Of a DNA stretch of 22,674 nt, positions 13,256 to 21,867 are shown piece by piece (positions within the stretch are counted from its first letter, which is position 1; each line of letters begins with the position of its first letter). Both the position numbers and the translations under genes were made by a program. The notes beneath the pieces were generated by a model. That model was not told where the DNA came from and did not search any database. It worked only from the letters and a program-made list of their open reading frames with translations. The stretch covers positions 1 through 22,674 of the forward strand of contig DHLV01000174.1 in assembly GCA_002405445.1 (NCBI GenBank), written 5' to 3'. This stretch comes from Flammeovirgaceae bacterium UBA4659. Its GTDB lineage: Bacteria; Bacteroidota; Bacteroidia; Cytophagales; Cyclobacteriaceae.

Positions 13256-15292
13256 ATGAAAAAATTATGGTATGTGTTGCTCTTTGTTGGCATGCACGCC
13301 TTCGGCCAATCCGCCCTCGAACAATTCATCAGCCACCCCATCGAGTCGGATTTTGTCGCCTCTGCTGATGGTAAGAATATCGCATGGGTCATCAATGACC
13401 GTGGCAAGCGCAACATCATGATCAAGATTGGCAACGATTTGCCGAAAATGTTCACCGACTATAATCAAGACGATGGTCAGGAAATTTCTCAACTCACTTT
13501 TTCGCCCAATGGTTTGAAGTTATTGTTTGTGCGAGGCGGTGCACCCAATCGTGCAGGTCAAATCCCTAATCCTTCCAGTTCGCCCGAAGCACCTGAGTTG
13601 GCGATTTACTTCAAGGATATCTCGTCTAAGAATCAACCCACCAAAATTACTGCCGGCAGCGATCCGCTCTTTACAAGCGATGGGCTGAAATTCCTCTTTG
13701 CCAAAGGCGGGCAAGTATATGAATCCGCGCTCGAAGTCAACGCCAACCCAAAGCCCTTGTTCACAGCCCGTGGCACAAATCTCGACCCGAAGTTCTCACC
13801 CAACGGCATCGAAGTTTTATTCACGAGTAACCGAGGAGACCACAGTTTTATCGGTATTTATCACACGATCAATCGAACCATCCGGTGGGTAGCACCTGAT
13901 GTCACCAATGACGTGTCACCAACCTGGTCACCGGATGGCAAGAGCATAGCTTTTTTGCGTTTTCCGGGGAAGAAGTTTGGCGACCTCGACAACTATACGG
14001 TAGGCAAACGATTTTCTGTGGTAGTAGTAGACCTCGAGAATAACGTTGCAAAAGCAATCTGGTCCTCGCCCGCGGCTGATGGTGGGTTTGCCCAGGCGAT
14101 GGCAAAACCGCTGGCGTGGACGGGTACCAATAGAATATTGTTTTTTTCTGAACATTCCGGTTGGAAACACATTTACTCGATGAATCCTGACGGCACGGAT
14201 TTAAAAGATATCACCCCTGGCGATGGCGAGGTTGAGAACTTTACGTTAAATCCAGCACAGAATTTTGTGTACTTCGATGGCAACCGCGAAGACATTAACC
14301 GAAGGCACTTGTGGAAGACGTCAGTAACACAGGGAAACCCGGTAGCAGTTACCATCGGAGAAGGCATTGAAATGTTTCCCGCCTTTGGCGGTAATGAGTT
14401 GTTTTGTTTTCGATCCAACTACAATGCTTCCCTGATGCTTGCACGGGTGGATGAAAACCGCAGGGCGTTTGCGGTGGTAAATCCAGTAAAGTTGGTGACT
14501 TTTTCAAGTACATCTTTTGTGAAGCCCGAGGCGGTTACCTTTAAGGCCGCAGATGGCACCACCGTGCACGGGCAATTGTTTATTAACCGAAATGTGCAAG
14601 GCAAACAAGCGGGGGTGGTGTTTATGCACGGAGGCCCCATCCGCCAAATGTTGCTCGGTTTCCATTACAGCGATTACTACATCAACTGCTATGCATTTAA
14701 CAACTTTATGGCCAACCAGGGTTACGCGGTGCTAAGCGTCAATTATCGCAACGGGGTGGGGTATGGGCGCGACTTTAGAATGGCAAAAAACCAAGGGCCC
14801 CGCGGGGCAAGTGAATATCAGGATATCGTTGCCGCAGGCAAGTTTCTGCAATCTCTGCCCGAGGTGGACGCAAACAAAATCGGGTTGTGGGGCGGATCGT
14901 ATGGCGGATATCTTACTGCGATGGGCTTATCGCGCAGCCCGGAAATCTTTAAGGCAGGCGTTGATTTGCACGGTGTGCACGATTGGTCGTATGATGCACC
15001 AGATGCCACCAAAAGTTGGGGCTTACGCAAAGACGAAAGCGAATTGGCATTTAAGTCGTCACCCAATGCAGACCTTTCGAAGTGGAAGGCGCCTGTCTTG
15101 TTTGTTCATGGCGATGATGACCGCAATGTGGTGTTTCAACAAACTACTGATTTGGTGGAGAAACTGCGTGAAAAGAAAGTTGACGTGGAGTTATTAGTAC
15201 TACCCGATGAGGTGCATGGTTTTTTGCGTTACGATAGTTGGTACAAAGTATTTGCAGCCGCAAAAAGTTTCTTCGATCGCAAATTGAAGTGA
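13256..15292 (+). CDS. Secreted S9 family (prolyl oligopeptidase-type) serine peptidase
   Basis: The 678-residue product has a signal peptide MKKLWYVLLFVGMHAFGQ (1-18), indicating periplasmic export. Residues about 20-420 contain beta-propeller PD40-like strands such as F-S-P-N-G-I-E-V-L-F and W-S-P-D-G-K-S-I-A-F. The alpha/beta-hydrolase domain follows: H-G-G-P oxyanion region, nucleophile Ser548 in G-G-S-Y-G-G-Y, Asp622 in V-H-G-D-D-D-R-N-V and His654 in D-E-V-H-G-F. The triad is complete, so the enzyme should be active. Known of the family: such enzymes release dipeptides or acylated residues from oligopeptides. Its TGA overlaps the sirtuin ATG by one base, so the two are co-translated. 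The exact specificity (dipeptidyl or acylaminoacyl) cannot be told. Confidence 0.93.
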   Translation: MKKLWYVLLFVGMHAFGQSALEQFISHPIESDFVASADGKNIAWVINDRGKRNIMIKIGNDLPKMFTDYNQDDGQEISQLTFSPNGLKLLFVRGGAPNRAGQIPNPSSSPEAPELAIYFKDISSKNQPTKITAGSDPLFTSDGLKFLFAKGGQVYESALEVNANPKPLFTARGTNLDPKFSPNGIEVLFTSNRGDHSFIGIYHTINRTIRWVAPDVTNDVSPTWSPDGKSIAFLRFPGKKFGDLDNYTVGKRFSVVVVDLENNVAKAIWSSPAADGGFAQAMAKPLAWTGTNRILFFSEHSGWKHIYSMNPDGTDLKDITPGDGEVENFTLNPAQNFVYFDGNREDINRRHLWKTSVTQGNPVAVTIGEGIEMFPAFGGNELFCFRSNYNASLMLARVDENRRAFAVVNPVKLVTFSSTSFVKPEAVTFKAADGTTVHGQLFINRNVQGKQAGVVFMHGGPIRQMLLGFHYSDYYINCYAFNNFMANQGYAVLSVNYRNGVGYGRDFRMAKNQGPRGASEYQDIVAAGKFLQSLPEVDANKIGLWGGSYGGYLTAMGLSRSPEIFKAGVDLHGVHDWSYDAPDATKSWGLRKDESELAFKSSPNADLSKWKAPVLFVHGDDDRNVVFQQTTDLVEKLREKKVDVELLVLPDEVHGFLRYDSWYKVFAAAKSFFDRKLK

Positions 15293-15981
15293 TGAGGAAA
15301 CTGATTGCATTAACGGGCGCAGGTATCAGTGCAGAGAGTGGTTTAGCTACTTTTCGTGATTCTGGGGGGCTGTGGGAAGGGTATCGCGTTGAGGATGTAG
15401 CCACGCCAGATGCCTGGCGCAGAAACCCGGACTTAGTGCTGGAGTTTTACAACCAACGCAGGCAAGCAGCGCTGGCTGCCGCGCCCAACCGAGGGCATCT
15501 GGTGCTGGCAGAACTAGAACGTGATTTTGATGTAACTGTCATCACGCAGAACGTGGATGATTTGCACGAAAGAGCCGGATCTCGCCATGTGATTCATTTG
15601 CATGGAAGTCTCTTCGAATCCCGCAGCACATTTGATCCGGCCTTGATCTATAAGATTGATGGGTGGGAGCTGAAGAAAGGCGATAAATGTGAGAAAGGTT
15701 CTCAATTACGGCCGAATATCGTTTGGTTTGGCGAAGCCGTTCCCATGATGGAGAAGGCCGCGTGGATCGCCTCCACTGCTGATGTATTTTTGGTCGTTGG
15801 CACTTCCATGGCAGTATACCCGGCTGCCAGCCTGATCGACTATGTGCCCGATCAAGCTAAAAAGTACATCGTTGACCCCAAGAAGCCCGACATACTGCAT
15901 GTCCCTAACCTTGCGTTCATTACCGATAAAGCCAGCATCGGGATGGTCAAGTTACGATCGATGCTGCTGGCCTTAGAATAG
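15292..15981 (+). CDS. NAD-dependent protein deacylase, sirtuin family (SIR2), zinc cysteines missing
   Basis: The 229-residue product starts at ATG 15292, which overlaps the preceding stop as TGATG; an extension upstream would lie inside the peptidase gene. Sirtuin motifs are T-G-A-G-I-S (8-13), F-R-D (21-23), T-Q-N-V-D (85-89) and the catalytic His104 in H-L-H-G-S. Y53-x-x-R56 is the SIRT5/CobB-type motif that binds acidic acyl groups, so desuccinylation or demalonylation is the best prediction. The usual two C-x-x-C zinc pairs are absent: the first region reads F-E-S-R-S-T-F-D-P and the second retains only Cys133, before the conserved L-R-P-N-I-V-W-F-G-E. I believe this occurs in other Bacteroidota sirtuins (memory only). 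Convergent with the thioredoxin gene, two bases apart. Confidence 0.93.
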   Translation: MRKLIALTGAGISAESGLATFRDSGGLWEGYRVEDVATPDAWRRNPDLVLEFYNQRRQAALAAAPNRGHLVLAELERDFDVTVITQNVDDLHERAGSRHVIHLHGSLFESRSTFDPALIYKIDGWELKKGDKCEKGSQLRPNIVWFGEAVPMMEKAAWIASTADVFLVVGTSMAVYPAASLIDYVPDQAKKYIVDPKKPDILHVPNLAFITDKASIGMVKLRSMLLALE

Positions 15982-15983
15982 CA

Positions 15984-16562
15984 CTATTTCGAGAGATCTC
16001 TCAAGAATTTCTTAAACCGCGGTGTGCCGAAGTTAGTGGTGCCTACTTCTTTGGACACGATTTTACCCGTTTTTCCGATAATGAAAGTAGTCGGTATAGA
16101 AGGCACTTCCAATTGATTGGTGAGGCTGCCGGATTTTACGAACACAGGAAATGTAAAGCCCTTGTCGCTGATGTATTTCTCTACTTTTGCCTGGTCGCGG
16201 TCAATCGATAGCATGACAAAAGCGATGCTGTCTGAACCCACACTTTCATAAAGATTTTGAATGGAAGGCATTTCAACTTTACAAGGACCACACCATGTCG
16301 CCCACAAATTCAGAAATACAACCTTGCCCTTGTATTGTTGCCCAAAATTGATCAGCCCTCCTTGCAGGTTACTAATGGAAAAATCATAATCGAAAGTCTC
16401 TTTTTCCTTCACCTCGGTCGATGCATCCAACAGGCCTGACTGCAGGGCTGCCGACTGTGTTGCTTGTGTAACATAACCGAGCATGCCGGTGAATTTAAGT
16501 ACCATCATCACCAGAAAGGCACTGGCCAAAGCTTTGACCCAAGACAGTGATTCTTTTACCAT
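15984..16562 (-). CDS. TlpA-like membrane-anchored thioredoxin-fold protein
   Basis: The 192-residue product has an N-terminal hydrophobic segment (about 10-28) acting as signal or anchor, and a periplasmic thioredoxin domain with W-A-T-W-C91-G-P-C94 and a cis-proline region at Pro157 (V-P-S-I-P-T-T-F). Family knowledge: TlpA/ResA/DsbE proteins reduce disulfides, for example during cytochrome c maturation. The ATG at 16560-16562 is preferred over longer frames because it begins directly before the hydrophobic segment, and the longer frame reads into the neighbour's promoter. No cytochrome genes are visible nearby, so its client is unknown. A possible promoter lies in the divergent gap. Confidence 0.9.
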   Translation of the reverse strand: MVKESLSWVKALASAFLVMMVLKFTGMLGYVTQATQSAALQSGLLDASTEVKEKETFDYDFSISNLQGGLINFGQQYKGKVVFLNLWATWCGPCKVEMPSIQNLYESVGSDSIAFVMLSIDRDQAKVEKYISDKGFTFPVFVKSGSLTNQLEVPSIPTTFIIGKTGKIVSKEVGTTNFGTPRFKKFLRDLSK

Positions 16563-16587
16563 ACGTGCTGAATTCGCTGATTTATTG

Positions 16588-16618
16588 TTTAGCAAATGTC
16601 GGGATTTTAATAACTTCG
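16588..16618 (+). promoter_or_regulatory. Predicted promoter of the secreted TPR protein gene
   Basis: TTTA (16588-16591), a 19-base spacer, and TAACTTCG (16611-16618) resemble the Bacteroidota consensus with one mismatch in each box. The start would be near 16623, giving a very short leader before ATG 16636. Confidence 0.45.
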
Positions 16619-16623
16619 AACAA
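16593..16623 (-). promoter_or_regulatory. Possible overlapping promoter of the TlpA-like gene
   Basis: On the minus strand GACATTTG (16593-16600) matches TAnnTTTG at all but one position, with TTG (16621-16623) 20 bases upstream. It overlaps the plus-strand promoter candidate almost fully, so the two genes could compete for polymerase. The spacer is one base longer than usual, so this is tentative. Confidence 0.3.
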
Positions 16624-16635
16624 TTAATTCCTGTC

Positions 16636-18423
16636 ATGGCAAAATCTGTGTTGTTTCTCGCAATTCTTCTGCTCCCTTTCACCACGGTAGCACAAAAAGT
16701 CAAGTATAAAGACCTGTTTAATTTGCTGAATTCGAGGCAATATGAAAAAGCTGCACCCTTTCTGAAAAGATACATCAAAGAGACCAGTGATAACCCCAAC
16801 GCTTATCTGTTCATGGGATTCATTTTTCAGGATAAAGCCATGAACAATGACATTCTCAGAAATACAGATCAGATGGTGGCGCAATGTGACTCTGCGGTGA
16901 TGTTTTTTGACAAGGCCTACAACATGGTGACCGAGAAGGAACTAAAGAGGAACGATGAATACTACCAAATGTACAGCAGGCGCGATCTGCGCACAGGAGA
17001 ATTTGTGATCAAACTTTCTGACGTGCGGTTAGATCTTGAGGGGCGAGTGGCCTCGTTGAAAGAAAGAAAAGACAGAGTGAAGGAAGCTAAAAATCATTTT
17101 TTGAATTGTGAACGATTGTACGGTGTAGCCGTCAAAACATTTACAGACCTGCATTCGGGTTTTCGCACCGAAAAAGAATTTCTCCTGCGGTCCGATGAAG
17201 CTACCGTGGCCAACCTCGAAAAGCTCGTTTCCTATTTTGATTCGACCACCGTTTCGCTCAATTTGTTTAAGGTGGCATTAAAGCAGGTAGGAAAGACTTC
17301 TTATAACCCGATCGTAGACATGCAAGATATTTACAATTTCAAACGAGACGGGTCTACCGGAGCCAGCTTCTTTGACGATGATCTCAAACTTTGGGACTAC
17401 AAAAGATGGGGAATGGCCACGTTGGAAAAAATAAAGACTGAGATTTTTCCGATGCGCGATAGTATGATCACATTTGATATGATGCTCAACAGATTGCGCG
17501 ATAAATGTGTGCGCGATTCCGTTGCAGTGCACGGTGAAATGGGGCTACTTACAGATAATTTACTTTATGCGCAGTTAAAAAAATACGATACTGATCCATT
17601 GCCCATAGCTGTGTTTAATATGAAGCGAGCCGAGTTAGAATACCTATCTGATAAAATCCGCTTCAGGCCCCAGCGCGATTCCATCAACGTGAAAATTCGG
17701 TTGAATGCGTTGCGAATCGAGTTGACCAATTTGAAAAAGATTGATAGTGTCACTTCCACTATTCTCAAGCGCGATATCGACAGTGACCTGGCGAATTTCG
17801 AACATTTCGTTAATAAAGCCTTTGGAACCAAGGCGGTTCTCATCAGCCACATCAATTCGATGCAAGACTTTGCCCAGCGTGAAAAGCTTAAGAAGGAGGT
17901 GGAGCGGGAGGCTACCATCCAGGCATCTAAATGGGTGATCGCAGGCACGGACTCAATACCCCTTTTCTTTGATGGCGACCGCGACCTGCCATTTAAGCCT
18001 CTGGCAATTGTGGAAGACAAGTTTACGGTTGGCCTTTTGTACAAAGACTCTCTCGCTACCGGGTACCTGTACTCGATCACGCCCTCCAGAATTCCCGATC
18101 TGAAGGCAAACTTTGAAATCGATAAATTGAATTTCAAAAAGCGCGATTTGCAGGTAATTAAAAATATAAATGTTTCAGTTGGGCAGGGTCAAATCTATTT
18201 TGTTTTGATCTATTCCCAGGCGAAAGTGGATGACAAATTTCCGGCAACATTGGCAAAGATTTACAAAACCGATGGTCTGGCGTGGGCAAACAGTTATAAG
18301 TTAGACTTCATACCTTCAGAGATGAATTACAAACCGGAAAACGGTGAGCTGTCTGTTAAACTGATGAGCACTTCTGGTGAGAGTAAGGTCATTGTAATCG
18401 ACAAAAATGGAAAGCAACGGTGA
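16636..18423 (+). CDS. Secreted TPR / coiled-coil protein, function unknown
   Basis: The 595-residue product starts at ATG 16636, the codon directly before the signal peptide MAKSVLFLAILLLPFTTVAQ; upstream extension would run into the TlpA-like gene. After the signal, residues 25-110 look like tetratricopeptide helices (Q-Y-E-K-A-A-P-F-L-K-R-Y and N-A-Y-L-F-M-G-F-I-F). A long charged helical middle (about 110-450) suggests coiled coil. The last 130 residues appear beta-rich (W-V-I-A-G-T-D-S-I-P-L-F-F-D-G). I do not recognise a named family. A periplasmic scaffold or cell-envelope role is the most that can be said. The gene is monocistronic in appearance: divergent from tlpA-like and convergent with the M1 peptidase. 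Confidence 0.8.
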   Translation: MAKSVLFLAILLLPFTTVAQKVKYKDLFNLLNSRQYEKAAPFLKRYIKETSDNPNAYLFMGFIFQDKAMNNDILRNTDQMVAQCDSAVMFFDKAYNMVTEKELKRNDEYYQMYSRRDLRTGEFVIKLSDVRLDLEGRVASLKERKDRVKEAKNHFLNCERLYGVAVKTFTDLHSGFRTEKEFLLRSDEATVANLEKLVSYFDSTTVSLNLFKVALKQVGKTSYNPIVDMQDIYNFKRDGSTGASFFDDDLKLWDYKRWGMATLEKIKTEIFPMRDSMITFDMMLNRLRDKCVRDSVAVHGEMGLLTDNLLYAQLKKYDTDPLPIAVFNMKRAELEYLSDKIRFRPQRDSINVKIRLNALRIELTNLKKIDSVTSTILKRDIDSDLANFEHFVNKAFGTKAVLISHINSMQDFAQREKLKKEVEREATIQASKWVIAGTDSIPLFFDGDRDLPFKPLAIVEDKFTVGLLYKDSLATGYLYSITPSRIPDLKANFEIDKLNFKKRDLQVIKNINVSVGQGQIYFVLIYSQAKVDDKFPATLAKIYKTDGLAWANSYKLDFIPSEMNYKPENGELSVKLMSTSGESKVIVIDKNGKQR

Positions 18424-18457
18424 TTCCAACATCGGCCGTTTGGCCTTCACCCACTGT

Positions 18458-18472
18458 GTATGCCGGGCATAC
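18458..18472. terminator. Palindrome in the convergent gap, possible bidirectional terminator
   Basis: GTATGCC-G-GGCATAC is a perfect 7-base inverted repeat with a 1-base centre (in practice a 6-bp stem with a 3-base loop). It lies in the 52-base gap between convergent genes. No T-run follows on either strand, so an intrinsic terminator is not proven. A smaller GGCC-GTTT-GGCC hairpin lies just before it (18434-18445). Confidence 0.3.
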
Positions 18473-18475
18473 GAA

Positions 18476-20323
18476 CTACTTCGTTGGATCGGTATAGGGT
18501 TTTAGCTCACCAAGCAAAGCCTTGTTATTCCTCCGGTTGATGTCGGCCATCCGCTGACTCGGGTCAATTTCTATCGACTCAATCTCAGAAACTTTTGCGT
18601 TTAATTTCAGCCCGTAGTTGGTGTTTACCCACGGCCACGCTTCGGCCACCGTACGCTTTTGTTTGGGGTCGTCTTCCGGCTTAATGCCCATCAGTTCATT
18701 CATGGGTATGTAGTATTGCTGCTTTGTGCCGTCTTTCAGAATTACGGTAAGGTCGATTGGCATCGGAAACTCGCCCACACGCTGTAACTCCAGCACGGCA
18801 TTACCCTCTTTTTCGGCAATCGGCCCTATGGCGTAATCGATGCGTTTGGTGGTGTTTACCCAGTAGCGCAAGTACCAATGTAACTGTAAGCCCGAAACCT
18901 TTTCCATGATTCTGATAAAGTCATTCGGTTCGGGGTGCTTCATCTTCCAGGTGTTGTAGTACAGTTTCATTCCCTTGTAAAAGTTCTTTTCACCGATAAG
19001 GTATTTGAGTTGCTCCAGCATTACTGCGCCCATGCTGTAAGCCATGGTGCTGTAGGCGCGGTTGGTATTGAAATGATCGGAATGCTGGTTGGCAGGTTCT
19101 TGCAACCCGCTTGCGACAAGTGCAAAATAACTTTGATAACTCGACCGGTGGTCAGGTGCAGCGCCCGCAATGGCATCCATTGCCTCATCGCTGGCGAAGT
19201 CGGTAAATCCTTCGTCCATCCAGGCGTGCAGCGACTCATTAGAAGCTAAGGTCATCTGGTACCAACTGTGGGCCACTTCATGCGCCATGGTGCCCGCTAC
19301 GCCTTCCAAACTCCCTTCACCTAAAATGAGCGTACACATGGGGTATTCCATTCCACCATCGCCACCTTGAATAACGGAGTAAGTGTCGAAGGGATACTTA
19401 CCAAAATTCTCATTTAAATGCTGAAATACTTTTACGGCAATGGGCTGAATCTTTTTCCAAGTATCGGCTGTTTTTTCATTTTTCTGATAGAAGAAATGCA
19501 CCTCAGGCCCGTTTGGCACCTGTACCTTATCGTGGGTATAGTCAGGGTCTGCAGCCCAAGCAAAGTCAATTACATCTTTGGCAACAAAGTGCCATGTAAG
19601 GTCGCCATTGGGTCTAACCACCGATCCATTTTCGTAGCCGTGACCAACTTGATTCGGGTTTTGAAGTTTACCTGTTCCGCCCAATACAAATTTTGGGTCA
19701 GTGCTAACCTTTACATCAAAATCACCCCAAGGGCTGTGAAACTCGCGTGCCACATACTGATAGGCATGCCAACCTTGGAAGTCATATTCTGCCATTTTTG
19801 GGTACCATTGAGTCATGGAATAAGCGATTCCTTCGCGGTTGTTGCGGCCGCTTCTGCGGATTTGAAGAGGCACCTGGCTTTCGAACTTCATTTCGAAAGT
19901 AGTTTTTGTTTTGGGCATGAGCGGCTTTTGTAAAGTCACTTCCATTACCGTACCTGTAATTTTGAAGGAAAGATCTTTCCCATCTTGCTTCAGCACTTGA
20001 ATGTGATGGTAGCCGATTTCATCCTCTTTGAGTTTAGATATTCTGTCCATCACCCTGCGGTCGGGGTCGGGCAAGTTGCGTGAGCGCACGTCCATCATGC
20101 TGCCTGGTTGAAACGCATTGAAGTACAGATGATAGTAAACTTTGTTGAGGGTATCGGGTGAGTTGTTGAAGTAAACCAGCTTCTGTGTACCCGTCATGCG
20201 ATGGGTGTTTACATCTAACTTCACATCCATCGTATATTCCACCCGTTGCTGCCAGTAATCGCGCTGGGCAAACAACTGCACACTGGTGGAGAGGAGGAGG
20301 GTAGATAGGAAAAGCGCCTTCAT
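18476..20323 (-). CDS. M1 family zinc metallopeptidase, periplasmic
   Basis: The 615-residue product starts at the ATG (20321-20323) directly before the signal peptide MKALFLSTLLLSTSVQLFAQ. The N-terminal beta domain precedes the catalytic centre: G-G-M-E-Y-P (323-328, the variant of G-A-M-E-N), H348-E349-V-A-H352 and the third zinc ligand Glu371 in W-M-D-E-G-F-T-D-F, with the standard 18-residue gap. The site is complete, so activity is expected. Family knowledge: M1 enzymes remove N-terminal amino acids from peptides. It is last in a leftward series beginning with an ECF sigma factor, 83 bases after the beta-barrel gene, so co-transcription is possible but not certain. Confidence 0.94.
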   Translation of the reverse strand: MKALFLSTLLLSTSVQLFAQRDYWQQRVEYTMDVKLDVNTHRMTGTQKLVYFNNSPDTLNKVYYHLYFNAFQPGSMMDVRSRNLPDPDRRVMDRISKLKEDEIGYHHIQVLKQDGKDLSFKITGTVMEVTLQKPLMPKTKTTFEMKFESQVPLQIRRSGRNNREGIAYSMTQWYPKMAEYDFQGWHAYQYVAREFHSPWGDFDVKVSTDPKFVLGGTGKLQNPNQVGHGYENGSVVRPNGDLTWHFVAKDVIDFAWAADPDYTHDKVQVPNGPEVHFFYQKNEKTADTWKKIQPIAVKVFQHLNENFGKYPFDTYSVIQGGDGGMEYPMCTLILGEGSLEGVAGTMAHEVAHSWYQMTLASNESLHAWMDEGFTDFASDEAMDAIAGAAPDHRSSYQSYFALVASGLQEPANQHSDHFNTNRAYSTMAYSMGAVMLEQLKYLIGEKNFYKGMKLYYNTWKMKHPEPNDFIRIMEKVSGLQLHWYLRYWVNTTKRIDYAIGPIAEKEGNAVLELQRVGEFPMPIDLTVILKDGTKQQYYIPMNELMGIKPEDDPKQKRTVAEAWPWVNTNYGLKLNAKVSEIESIEIDPSQRMADINRRNNKALLGELKPYTDPTK

Positions 20324-20406
20324 CGTAAAGTTATTTCTCGAAAAGTATTGAAAAGGCGGCAAAGCTGCTAGCGATTTTTCACAGGTGAAAGTCGTTCAGC
20401 CAGCTG

Positions 20407-21345
20407 TTATTTAAAATTGATCGTCTTGGATATAGTCAGGGAAAAGAAATGGTTATTGGGTTGGGGAGATTCACCTGCCAATGCCACGGGCCAGTTATAA
20501 GTGTACGATGCCACCAGCGACCAATTCTTTTTGGTGATGCGCAGTGGCACCGTAACTGCGTAGTTCATCAATCCAAAAACATTTTTATCAACCTGCTGTA
20601 CCTGCGGCAGTCTTCGCCTAATCCGCACGGCAGATCCGGGCGCCAGTTGCACGCTGGTGATGGTAGAATTGCCGTACAACATTTGAAACATGGGCGTAAA
20701 CGAAATCCTATCGAGACCGATAAAATTGTATTTGCGCAAATTCAACACCAGGGCAGGACTGAGCCGATGTGCCTGCTCGTCACCAAAGTAAAAGGAATAA
20801 TCAAGCCGAAAGGTAAATGGCTTGAAGTCTACGAAGTTGGAAATGCCCGCCATATTGGTGAGGGGATTTTCCACATTGATGTCTTGGTTATTGTAGAAGA
20901 GCCGGTCGTAAGAAACCATGAACGAATAATGGTTGCCAATGCCTTTGAGGTAGCCCACGGACGCAATGGTTAAATACAGCGCGGGGTTGTATGCTTCACT
21001 CCAATATGCAGTTACATCGCCATACACGCCCGACTTGTGGTAAAAGGACGCGCCCGCGGTGGCGCCATATTGATTAACGCCAATCGTGCGGCCAGCAGAA
21101 ACGATGTTGCTATTGAAGCCAGCTCTCAACACCAGTGATGCATGGAGTTTTGCCGGTGCATTCAACAAGCTGTCGATCATAGAGAAAATAGAAAGAGAAT
21201 CGGTGGCGGCAAAGATGCTATCAATTTTTGCCATCGCCAGTGAGTCTTCAAACGCTTTTGCGGTCAACGAATCGCGTTGTTGACCATGTGCGGAAAATGC
21301 AAAAGCCATCACGGTAGCGATGGCTATGATTAGCTTGTGCAACAT
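20407..21345 (-). CDS. Outer-membrane beta-barrel protein, function unknown
   Basis: The 312-residue product has a signal peptide (M-L-H-K-L-I-I-A-I-A-T-V-M-A-F-A-F-S-A-H-G-Q), a short acidic/serine-rich segment (about 23-65) and then alternating polar/hydrophobic, aromatic-rich strands (for example H-Y-S-F-M-V-S-Y-D-R-L-F-Y and W-S-L-V-A-S-Y-T-Y-N-W). It ends S-L-T-I-S-K-T-I-N-F-K, with an outer-membrane-like last strand. The ATG at 21345 follows the upstream stop TAG as TAGTGATG; a GTG at 21348 is one codon earlier. The spacing shows translational coupling to the Spy-like gene. No substrate or family name can be given. Confidence 0.82.
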   Translation of the reverse strand: MLHKLIIAIATVMAFAFSAHGQQRDSLTAKAFEDSLAMAKIDSIFAATDSLSIFSMIDSLLNAPAKLHASLVLRAGFNSNIVSAGRTIGVNQYGATAGASFYHKSGVYGDVTAYWSEAYNPALYLTIASVGYLKGIGNHYSFMVSYDRLFYNNQDINVENPLTNMAGISNFVDFKPFTFRLDYSFYFGDEQAHRLSPALVLNLRKYNFIGLDRISFTPMFQMLYGNSTITSVQLAPGSAVRIRRRLPQVQQVDKNVFGLMNYAVTVPLRITKKNWSLVASYTYNWPVALAGESPQPNNHFFSLTISKTINFK

Positions 21346-21347
21346 CA

Positions 21348-21863
21348 CTAGTTATTCTTCTCTCGTTGCCGTTGCTCCATTCTGTTTTTTATAGCCTCTT
21401 GCCGTTGTTCACGCATCTCTTGCCGCTCTTGCAAGCGTTGCATCAAAATCCGCGTAAACTCTTGCTCTGCTTTCGGTAGGGTAAGCAGTTGCTGTGCTGA
21501 GATTACGTTCAGCAACCGTTCAGAGTATTTTTTCTCCAAGTCTACATTTTGTTGCTTTAGTTCTAATCCCAACTTAATCAAAGCTTGTTCGCGGTCAGCT
21601 TTTGTTCTGTTGGGGTCTTGCGTACGTTCTGCCTGGCGAAATTGCTTACGCAGTTCGGCACGTTGCTCTGCAAACTCACGGTAGATAGGCCAAAATTTCT
21701 CCGCTTGTGCAGGGGTCAACTTCAACTTTTCTGAAATGAGGGCAATGCGTGCTGCTTGAATTTTCTCTCGCACCTTGGGGTCTTGCTTGTCTAGCTCAGC
21801 ATCTTGGCCAAAGACCAGGTAACTCGCACCCATCATCAATACCCATGCCAATAACTTTTTCAT
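21348..21863 (-). CDS. Spy/CpxP-like periplasmic protein
   Basis: The 171-residue product has a signal peptide MKKLLAWVLMMGASYLVFGQ and a highly charged all-helical mature part. L-T-P-A-Q-A-E-K-F-W-P-I-Y-R-E-F (49-64) is the L-T-x-x-Q-type motif of Spy/CpxP relatives; a second such region is I-S-A-Q-Q-L-L-T-L-P-K-A. Family knowledge: these proteins are small periplasmic chaperones or stress sensors. The gene lies four bases downstream of the anti-sigma-like gene and upstream of the barrel protein, which supports an envelope-stress role. The C-terminal tail is rich in Q, R and E. The start at ATG 21861-21863 is chosen because it opens the signal peptide. Confidence 0.88.
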   Translation of the reverse strand: MKKLLAWVLMMGASYLVFGQDAELDKQDPKVREKIQAARIALISEKLKLTPAQAEKFWPIYREFAEQRAELRKQFRQAERTQDPNRTKADREQALIKLGLELKQQNVDLEKKYSERLLNVISAQQLLTLPKAEQEFTRILMQRLQERQEMREQRQEAIKNRMEQRQREKNN

Positions 21864-21867
21864 ATCC

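Noticed and set aside
15991..16002. Perfect 12-base palindrome GAGAGATCTCTC
   Set aside because: It lies in the last codons of the tlpA-like gene with no loop or T-run; a chance palindrome is enough to explain it.
17565..18137. 190-codon minus-strand frame opposite the TPR protein gene
   Set aside because: Antisense to a convincing secreted-protein gene; composition is serine/arginine-rich with no motif.
19418..19933. 171-codon plus-strand frame opposite the M1 peptidase gene
   Set aside because: Antisense to a gene with a complete catalytic site; no independent support.
20449..20973. 174-codon plus-strand frame opposite the beta-barrel gene
   Set aside because: Histidine/arginine-rich antisense frame without motif or signal.
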